DNA from: Gammaproteobacteria bacterium
Lineage (GTDB): Bacteria > Pseudomonadota > Gammaproteobacteria > Pseudomonadales > GM7GCV1
Length of the DNA stretch: 9,866 nucleotides
Assembly (NCBI GenBank): GCA_030830945.1
Contig: JAURLY010000122.1
Span: 1-9,866 of the forward strand
Direction of reading: 5' to 3'
Part shown: positions 4,808 to 9,866 of the stretch, piece after piece
How positions within the stretch are numbered: the first letter of the stretch is position 1
How the letters are laid out: every line of letters starts with the position of its first letter
Notes under the pieces: model-generated
The model's input: the letters and a program-made list of their open reading frames with translations, nothing else
What the model was told of the DNA's origin: nothing
The model's database searches: none
Position numbers and translations under genes: made by a program

Positions 4808-7435
4808 ATGGCAGAAGTAACAGTTAGTGATTTAGCCAAAAGTGTCGGCGCCTCAGAAGAGCGACTGCTGACACAGATGAAAGAGGCTGGTTTGAAACAT
4901 AAATCGGCAGACGAACTAGTTTCCGATGAAGAAAAACAAGTCCTGCTGGATTATCTTAAAAACCTGCACGGCGCTGCACCTCGTGATACTAAAAAAATCA
5001 CGCTCAAGCGTAAAAAGGTTGAAACCCTTAAAACGGGAGCAACGACTGGCAAGAAAACGGTCAGCGTCGAAGTGCGCAAGAAGCGCACATACGTCAAGCG
5101 CTCTGACGAAGAGATAAAAGCGCAAGCAGAAGCGGAGAAAGAAGCAGAGCGCTTGCGAGAAGAAGCGCCAAAAACAACGTCTTCTGACAAGGCGGTCGAT
5201 GATGCAGAGCAGCGCCGAATAGCCGCGATGGAAGCACGTCGAAAAGCTGAAGAGGCAGAAAAGCGGGAAGCTGAAGAAGCGAAAAAGCGAGCATCAGAAG
5301 CAAAAACCAAAGCACCAGAAAAAGATCCGGTTAAAGAAGTAGTTGATGCTGAAGTTGATGCAGAGGCTGCCGCAGTTGCTGCAGAAAAAACCCGGTCGGC
5401 ATCACCCAAGTCAGCGAATAAGAAAACCGTTGAAGAGCCAGAAAAAGAAGTTGATGGCCCGGTAAGCAAGAAAAAAGCCGGTCGTGGTCGTGCCAAGGTT
5501 AAGTCTGAACATGACAGCAAGGATTGGCGCAAACACTCCCATCGTCCCCAGGATTTTGCCCTGCATGAAGATGAAGAATTTGAAGCAGAAGAGCGAGCAC
5601 GAGAGCGTGCCGCAGAGGTAGCTAAAATCCGCGCAAAAAACAAACATACATTTAACAAGCCGACCGTAACCCAGATATACGAAGTTGAGCTTCCCGAGAC
5701 TATTACGGTCGGTGAGCTTGCCCAGAAAATGGCTGTTAAGGGCGGCGAGCTGGTAAAACAGCTGATGAAAATGGGTGAAATGGTGACGGTTAATCAATCA
5801 ATTGATCAGGACACTGCATCATTATTGGTTGAAGAGATGGGCCATAAGCCAGTACTGGTTTCTGGTACAGAGCTGGAAGACAAGCTTGTCGAGGAAGTGA
5901 AATCGAGTGCCGGAGGTAATGAGGTAGATAGGGCCCCGATCGTTACGGTCATGGGTCATGTTGACCACGGTAAAACCTCTTTGCTGGACTATATTCGTAA
6001 AAGTCAGGTCGCTTCCGGTGAAGCCGGTGGCATCACACAGCACATTGGTGCATACAGTGTAACGACCGATCACGGCAAAATTACTTTCCTGGATACACCG
6101 GGGCACGCGGCTTTTACCGCCATGCGCGCACGCGGTGCAAATTGTACGGATATCGTTATCCTGGTGGTGGCGGCAGATGATGGTGTTATGCCACAGACGG
6201 AAGAAGCCGTGCGTCACGCCAAGGCTGCTGGTGTTCCTATCATTGTTGCTGTGAACAAGATGGATAAGGAAGGTGCTGACCCTGATCGCGTCAAAAACGA
6301 GCTATCCCAGCATGATGTCATCCCTGAAGATTGGGGTGGTGATGTCCAGTTTATTCCCGTATCGGCGCATACAGGTGACGGTATCAAAGATCTTCTGGAA
6401 GCCATTTCACTACAGGCAGAATTATTGGAATTAAAAGCGCCTTCAGATGGTCCTGCAACAGGTGTTGTTGTGGAATCGCGAATGGAAAAAGGCCGCGGAG
6501 CTGTTTGTACAACACTGGTTCAATCGGGAACCCTGCGCAAAGGTGACATCCTGTTGGCAGGTGATTCTTTTGGTCGGGTTCGCGCCATGACTGATGAAAC
6601 AGGTGCGCAGGTCACTGAAGCGGGGCCCTCTGTTCCTGTGGAAATCCTGGGTTTGGATGCCGCTCCCGATGCTGGTGACGAATTCCTGGTTGTATCGGAC
6701 GAGCGAAAAGCGCGTGAGGTTGCGGACTTCCGTCGAGATAAAGAACGTCAGTCACGTCAGGAACGTCAGCACAAACTGAATCTGGAAAGCATGTTCGCTT
6801 CTATGGGTGAAGGCCAGGAGAAAAAAATTCTCTCGGTTGTGCTCAAATCAGATGTTCGTGGTTCCGCCGAAGCGATTCAGGCTGCGTTGCTTGACCTCGG
6901 TAATGACGAGGTTGGCGTAAATATTGTTTCCACCGGGGTAGGCGGGATCAATGAATCTGATATGAACCTGGCGATGACCACAGATTCTATTGTTCTCGGC
7001 TTTAATGTTCGTGCAGACAGCGGAGCCCGAAAACTTGCTGAGAAAGAAAATATCGAAATTCGATATTACAGCATCATTTATCAGCTGATAGATGAAGTGA
7101 AACAAGCGCTTTCAGGCATGCTTGATCCCGACATGAAAGAAGAAATCGTCGGAATTGCCGAAGTCCGTGACGTTTTCCGCTCGCCTAAATTTGGTGCGAT
7201 TGCCGGATGTATGGTCATCGAAGGTTCAGTTCATCGGAACAAGCCTATCCGTGTACTGCGAGACAACGTGGTCGTTTATGAAGGTGAACTGGAATCCCTC
7301 CGTCGCTTTAAAGATGACGTCAATGAAGTTCGCAACAATATGGAATGTGGTATCGGTGTAAAAGATTACACAGACGTGCAGCCTGGCGACCAGATTGAAG
7401 TGTTTGACATCGTCAAGGTGGAACGTACGCTTTAG
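4808..7435 (+). CDS. infB: Translation initiation factor IF-2
   Basis: 875 residues, against 890 in E. coli. This GTPase places initiator fMet-tRNA on the 30S subunit and promotes 50S joining. Seen in order: an N-terminal IF2N domain (1-55, VTVSDLAKSVG); a long charged Ala/Glu/Lys linker (about 60-280), likely helical; a second IF2N-type domain (about 285-355); the GTPase with G1 GHVDHGKT (383-390), G2 GGIT (407-410), G3 DTPGH (429-433), G4 NKMD (483-486) and G5 SAH (519-521); and C-terminal domains to 875. All GTPase motifs are intact. CGGAG lies 6 bases before ATG 4808. E. coli makes shorter IF2 forms from internal starts; I found no convincing ribosome binding site for one here. rbfA follows after 26 bases. 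Confidence 0.98.
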   Translation: MAEVTVSDLAKSVGASEERLLTQMKEAGLKHKSADELVSDEEKQVLLDYLKNLHGAAPRDTKKITLKRKKVETLKTGATTGKKTVSVEVRKKRTYVKRSDEEIKAQAEAEKEAERLREEAPKTTSSDKAVDDAEQRRIAAMEARRKAEEAEKREAEEAKKRASEAKTKAPEKDPVKEVVDAEVDAEAAAVAAEKTRSASPKSANKKTVEEPEKEVDGPVSKKKAGRGRAKVKSEHDSKDWRKHSHRPQDFALHEDEEFEAEERARERAAEVAKIRAKNKHTFNKPTVTQIYEVELPETITVGELAQKMAVKGGELVKQLMKMGEMVTVNQSIDQDTASLLVEEMGHKPVLVSGTELEDKLVEEVKSSAGGNEVDRAPIVTVMGHVDHGKTSLLDYIRKSQVASGEAGGITQHIGAYSVTTDHGKITFLDTPGHAAFTAMRARGANCTDIVILVVAADDGVMPQTEEAVRHAKAAGVPIIVAVNKMDKEGADPDRVKNELSQHDVIPEDWGGDVQFIPVSAHTGDGIKDLLEAISLQAELLELKAPSDGPATGVVVESRMEKGRGAVCTTLVQSGTLRKGDILLAGDSFGRVRAMTDETGAQVTEAGPSVPVEILGLDAAPDAGDEFLVVSDERKAREVADFRRDKERQSRQERQHKLNLESMFASMGEGQEKKILSVVLKSDVRGSAEAIQAALLDLGNDEVGVNIVSTGVGGINESDMNLAMTTDSIVLGFNVRADSGARKLAEKENIEIRYYSIIYQLIDEVKQALSGMLDPDMKEEIVGIAEVRDVFRSPKFGAIAGCMVIEGSVHRNKPIRVLRDNVVVYEGELESLRRFKDDVNEVRNNMECGIGVKDYTDVQPGDQIEVFDIVKVERTL

Positions 7436-7461
7436 ACCGAAAGATCTAAAGCAGCATTCGA

Positions 7462-7854
7462 ATGTCTCGAGAGTTTAGCCGTACAGACCGTGTGGCCGAC
7501 GCCTTGCAAAAGGAGTTGGCCATCATAATTCGCAATGAAGTTCGCGATCCTCGAATCGGTATGGTCAGTGTGAATGCGGTTGAGGTTTCGCGTGATCTCT
7601 CCTATGCAAAGGTTTATGTGACCTTTGTCGACAATCCCAAAAACTGTGAACCGAGCGAACGCGTTGCCGTTCTGAACAAGGTAAGCGGTTTTCTGCGCAC
7701 AGCATTGGGACGTGAGGTTCAGATGCGAATAATTCCCCAGATTAAATTTGTTTTTGACGAAACCGTCTATAAAGCGCAAGAAATTTCCGATCTAATCGCA
7801 CAGGCGCTCAAGTCTGACGAGGAAAAGCGCAAAAATACCGACGAAGACTCCTAG
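7462..7854 (+). CDS. rbfA: 30S ribosome-binding factor RbfA
   Basis: 130 residues, against 133 in E. coli. RbfA binds the immature 30S subunit, acts in 16S rRNA 5' end maturation and is needed at low temperature in E. coli. Recognised from REFSRTDRVADALQKELA at the N-terminus, EVRDPRIGMVSVNAVEVS (26-43), the KH-like SGFLR segment near residue 75-80 and FVFDETVYKA (94-103). The last 13 residues are a charged Lys/Glu/Asp tail. ATG 7462 has only a weak ribosome binding site, so translation may be coupled to infB, which ends 26 bases upstream. truB starts 12 bases after its stop. Together with RimP it forms the 30S-assembly theme of this operon. Confidence 0.97.
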   Translation: MSREFSRTDRVADALQKELAIIIRNEVRDPRIGMVSVNAVEVSRDLSYAKVYVTFVDNPKNCEPSERVAVLNKVSGFLRTALGREVQMRIIPQIKFVFDETVYKAQEISDLIAQALKSDEEKRKNTDEDS

Positions 7855-7859
7855 AAAGG
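7855..7859 (+). promoter_or_regulatory. Ribosome binding site that sets a TTG start for truB
   Basis: AAAGG sits directly after the rbfA stop codon and 7 bases before TTG 7867. The TTG yields the expected TruB N-terminus (ARRKQGRPLNAVFILDKP), with no ATG or GTG nearby in frame. Confidence 0.6.
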
Positions 7860-7866
7860 TATTCAA

Positions 7867-8829
7867 TTGGCGCGTAGAAAGCAGGGGCGGCCGCTCAATG
7901 CTGTCTTCATACTCGATAAACCTAAAGGTCTAAGCTCCAACGGCGCTTTACAGCGTGCCCGACGGCTATTTGGCGCGCAAAAAGCAGGGCATACCGGCAG
8001 CCTTGATCCAATGGCAACCGGGGTCTTGCCAATTTGTTTTGGGGAAGCAACCAAGTTTTCCCAGTGGGGATTGGATGCAGACAAGGCCTATCTGGCGCGA
8101 GTCAGGTTAGGGGTAACCACCAGAACGGGTGATGCTGAAGGTGAAATTATCGGGACCGCTGATGCGAGTCATCTTGATGCCGTGGTTGTTGAGAAAGCCC
8201 TGATAGGGTTTCGCGGTTCAATTGAGCAGGTTCCCTCCATGTTCTCGGCACTTAAATACAAGGGAACACCCCTGTACGAATTGGCAAGGAAGGGTGTCGA
8301 AGTAGAGCGGGAACCCAGGGTGGTAAATATTAGCCACCTAGAGATGAGCGGGTTTCAGAGAACGGCATATACCGAATTCGATTTGACTGTGCACTGCAGC
8401 AAGGGAACCTATGTGCGTACCCTTGCAGAAGACATTGGTCTGGTTCTTGGCGTTGGCGCTCACTTGGTCGCACTGAGGAGAACCGCAGCAGGTTCTTTTG
8501 CATTGGAGCAATCAAAAACACTGGAAGAGCTTGAGCAAGTTAGAGAAGATAATCAGCCCGAATTGCTGGATTCTTTTTTGCTGCCCATGGATGCCACAAT
8601 TCAACATCTTCCCAAGGTGAGTATCGATGCCCGGTCTGCCGAATTTTTCTATATGGGACAGGCAGTTATGGTGTCTGGCGTCTATAAAATTTCCGCCTGT
8701 GAAGGCTCGCGTTTTGTTGAAGAAACCGATATAGTGCGCGTCGTTTCCGACTCGGGTGATTTTCTCGGGGTTGGAGAGGTGACAGATGACGCCCAGGTTC
8801 AACCTAAACGGGTCGTCGTCAAACACTGA
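7867..8829 (+). CDS. truB: tRNA pseudouridine(55) synthase TruB
   Basis: 320 residues, against 314 in E. coli. It converts U55 in the T loop of nearly all tRNAs to pseudouridine and also acts as a tRNA folding chaperone. Motifs seen are DKPKGLSSN (17-25), GHTGSLDPMATGVLP (41-55) with catalytic Asp47, Tyr76 in KAYLA, KYKGTPLYELARKG (130-143) and CSKGTYVRTLAEDIG (177-191). The C-terminal part from about 250 is the PUA-like RNA-binding region. Starts at TTG 7867. It closes the tightly packed rimP-to-truB block; the next gap (105 bases) holds RNA structures before rpsO. Confidence 0.97.
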   Translation: MARRKQGRPLNAVFILDKPKGLSSNGALQRARRLFGAQKAGHTGSLDPMATGVLPICFGEATKFSQWGLDADKAYLARVRLGVTTRTGDAEGEIIGTADASHLDAVVVEKALIGFRGSIEQVPSMFSALKYKGTPLYELARKGVEVEREPRVVNISHLEMSGFQRTAYTEFDLTVHCSKGTYVRTLAEDIGLVLGVGAHLVALRRTAAGSFALEQSKTLEELEQVREDNQPELLDSFLLPMDATIQHLPKVSIDARSAEFFYMGQAVMVSGVYKISACEGSRFVEETDIVRVVSDSGDFLGVGEVTDDAQVQPKRVVVKH

Positions 8830-8836
8830 ATTTGAT

Positions 8837-8866
8837 GTTTTTGGCGCTTTGCCAGAAACGTCTTTT
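8837..8866 (+). terminator. Hairpin after truB, possible weak terminator or processing site
   Basis: A 9-base-pair stem with one G-U pair joins 8837-8845 to 8851-8859 around the loop GCTTT, followed by GTCTTTT. The tail is short and interrupted, so partial termination or a 3' end-stabilising hairpin between truB and rpsO are both possible. Confidence 0.4.
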
Positions 8867-8885
8867 AACCAGAAAGCAGCCTGTA

Positions 8886-8934
8886 AATATGCACGGGTTT
8901 GCTCGATTAACATGCATATTCTTAGGAGATAAAC
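8886..8934 (+). promoter_or_regulatory. Putative S15 autoregulatory pseudoknot over the rpsO ribosome binding site
   Basis: AATATGCA (8886-8893) and TGCATATT (8913-8920) are perfect 8-base inverted arms. Loop bases 8897-8904 (GTTTGCTC) can pair with 8926-8934 (GAGATAAAC) as GTTT:AAAC plus CTC:GAG around a small internal loop, covering the ribosome binding site up to the ATG. That is an H-type pseudoknot. E. coli S15 is known to repress its own message by trapping ribosomes on a pseudoknot at this position, and S15 leaders in other bacteria vary in shape. The fold here is drawn by hand; the 5-nt linker 8921-8925 is tight for crossing a full 8-bp stem. Confidence 0.5.
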
Positions 8935-9204
8935 ATGGCACTTAGTGCAGCTGAAAAAACAGCAATCGTACAAGAGTTTGGCGGTAGCGAAGCTAATACA
9001 GGATCAACCGAAGTACAGGTTGCCCTGCTAACCGCAAACATCAATAAACTGCAGTCACACTTTAAAGACAACGACAAAGACCATCACTCTCGTCGGGGAA
9101 TGATCCGTATGGTTAACCAGCGTCGTAAATTACTGGCATACCTTAAATCAAAGGACCTTGACGGTTATAGCGAACTGATCAAAAAACTCGGTCTGCGTCG
9201 ATAA
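8935..9204 (+). CDS. rpsO: 30S ribosomal protein S15
   Basis: 89 residues, exactly the E. coli length. S15 is a primary binding protein of the 30S platform; it binds the 16S rRNA three-way junction and forms bridge B4 to the 50S subunit. The signature TGSTEVQVALLTANIN (22-37), the conserved DHHSRRG (49-55) used in rRNA recognition, and the ending LIKKLGLRR are all present; His42 and Asp49 match the known RNA-contacting residues. ATG 8935 has a strong AGGAG 6 bases upstream, and that site falls inside the proposed pseudoknot. Followed by an intrinsic terminator and then pnp, the usual gammaproteobacterial order. Confidence 0.98.
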   Translation: MALSAAEKTAIVQEFGGSEANTGSTEVQVALLTANINKLQSHFKDNDKDHHSRRGMIRMVNQRRKLLAYLKSKDLDGYSELIKKLGLRR

Positions 9205-9214
9205 ACTGCAGTAT

Positions 9215-9244
9215 GGCCCGCTGATGCGGGCCTTTGTCGTTTTT
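9215..9244 (+). terminator. Intrinsic terminator between rpsO and pnp
   Basis: GGCCCGC (9215-9221) and GCGGGCC (9226-9232) form a perfect 7-base GC stem with loop TGAT, followed by TTTGTCGTTTTT. The broken T-run suggests partial readthrough into pnp, as at the rpsO terminator of E. coli. Confidence 0.8.
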
Positions 9245-9261
9245 AGTAATAGGAAAAAATA

Positions 9262-9866
9262 GTGAATCCAATAATTAAACAATTTGAATACGGTGGGCAA
9301 ACCGTCACGCTCGAGACCGGGCGTATTGCTCGCCAAGCAACCGGAGCGGTTTTGACCACCATGGGCAAAACCTCCGTACTGGCTACCGTTGTGGGCGCCA
9401 AAGAAGCCAAGCCAGGAATGGATTTCTTCCCACTGATGGTTTTGTATCAAGAAAAAACCTACGCCGCTGGAAAAATCCCTGGTGGATTTTTCAAACGTGA
9501 AGGTCGTCCATCTGAAAAAGAAACCCTAACTTCTCGACTGATCGATCGTCCCATACGCCCACTTTTTCCCAATGGCTTCAAGAATGAAGTCCAGGTAGTG
9601 CTGACGGTGATGTCTTCTGAAAAGAATGTCGATCCAGACATCTGTGCCCTGATAGGCGCATCGGCTGCGTTGTCTATTTCTGGTATCCCATTTAATGGCC
9701 CAATTGGTGGTGCTCGTGTTGGTTTTAACCAGGATCAAGGCTATCTGCTGAATCCAACCTACTTAGATCTGCAAACTTCTGAGCTGGATATGGTTGTTGC
9801 CGGAACGGATGAAGCTGTTCTTATGGTTGAGTCAGAAGCCAACGAACTGCCTGAAGACATCATGCT
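9262..9866 (+). CDS. pnp: Polyribonucleotide nucleotidyltransferase (PNPase), N-terminal part
   Basis: The first 201 codons of about 700 are in the window and the frame is open to the edge. PNPase degrades RNA 3' to 5' by phosphorolysis and works with RNase E in the degradosome in E. coli. Visible is most of the first RNase PH domain: GGQTVTLETGRIARQATGAV (11-30), FFKREGRPSE (76-85), SRLIDRPIRPLFP (91-103) and GASAALSISGIPFNGP (132-147), all strongly conserved. The start is GTG 9262 with AGGA 7 bases upstream (9251-9254). Only 57 bases separate it from rpsO, and these are largely the terminator, so expression probably relies on readthrough unless an unseen promoter exists upstream. Confidence 0.97.
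   Translation, partial: MNPIIKQFEYGGQTVTLETGRIARQATGAVLTTMGKTSVLATVVGAKEAKPGMDFFPLMVLYQEKTYAAGKIPGGFFKREGRPSEKETLTSRLIDRPIRPLFPNGFKNEVQVVLTVMSSEKNVDPDICALIGASAALSISGIPFNGPIGGARVGFNQDQGYLLNPTYLDLQTSELDMVVAGTDEAVLMVESEANELPEDIM

Noticed and set aside
5228..5230. Internal ATG (codon 141 of infB) as start of a shorter IF2 form
   Set aside because: E. coli makes internal IF2 forms, but no ribosome binding site precedes this codon and several other starts are equally possible.
4951..5658. 235-codon - strand frame inside infB
   Set aside because: It lies opposite the Ala/Glu/Lys-rich linker of IF2; the Ser/Ala/Arg-rich composition is the expected antisense shadow of such codons.
8867..8920. Separate rpsO promoter (TGTAAATAT or TATTCT as -10)
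   Set aside because: Neither candidate has an acceptable -35 at 16-18 bases, and both overlap the inverted repeat better explained as RNA structure.

Overview
The window is bacterial, and the conserved part is clearly gammaproteobacterial. From about 2.57 kb rightwards, all on the + strand, it carries the translation/RNA cluster rimP-nusA-infB-rbfA-truB-rpsO-pnp in the order known from Escherichia and Pseudomonas. RimP, RbfA, TruB, S15 and the PNPase N-terminus all read like Pseudomonas/Cellvibrio-type proteins. Moderate base composition and two secreted sugar-epimerase paralogs next door would suit a polysaccharide-degrading marine or soil member of the Cellvibrionales, but that placement is inference and no genus is claimed.

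Left region (1-2352, - strand): two tandem copies of one gene for an exported aldose 1-epimerase (galactose mutarotase) family protein. The first copy (1-753) is cut by the window edge; the second (1049-2215) is complete. They are about 90% identical over 251 aligned residues. Each keeps a matching promoter (TTGTTC-17-TACAAT), but the leaders have diverged. The second copy has replaced a conserved active-site arginine with glutamine.

Middle (2346-2778): an AT-rich stretch with no gene, then an approximately 170-nt structured leader made of consecutive stem-loops ending in an intrinsic terminator just before the rimP ribosome binding site. This looks like an attenuator for the rimP-nusA-infB operon. 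NusA, an elongation and termination factor, is encoded inside the operon, so feedback is plausible.

Right region (2779-9866): RimP and RbfA (30S maturation), NusA (transcription elongation, termination and antitermination), IF2 (translation initiation), TruB (tRNA psi55 synthase), S15 (30S primary binding protein) and PNPase (3' exonuclease, partial). Short gaps from rimP to truB point to one transcription unit. A hairpin follows truB, a probable S15 autoregulatory pseudoknot sits over the rpsO ribosome binding site, and an intrinsic terminator separates rpsO from pnp. No mobile element, CRISPR array, tRNA or rRNA was seen. No wholly new system is evident; the most interesting items are the RNA switches and the diverging mutarotase pair.
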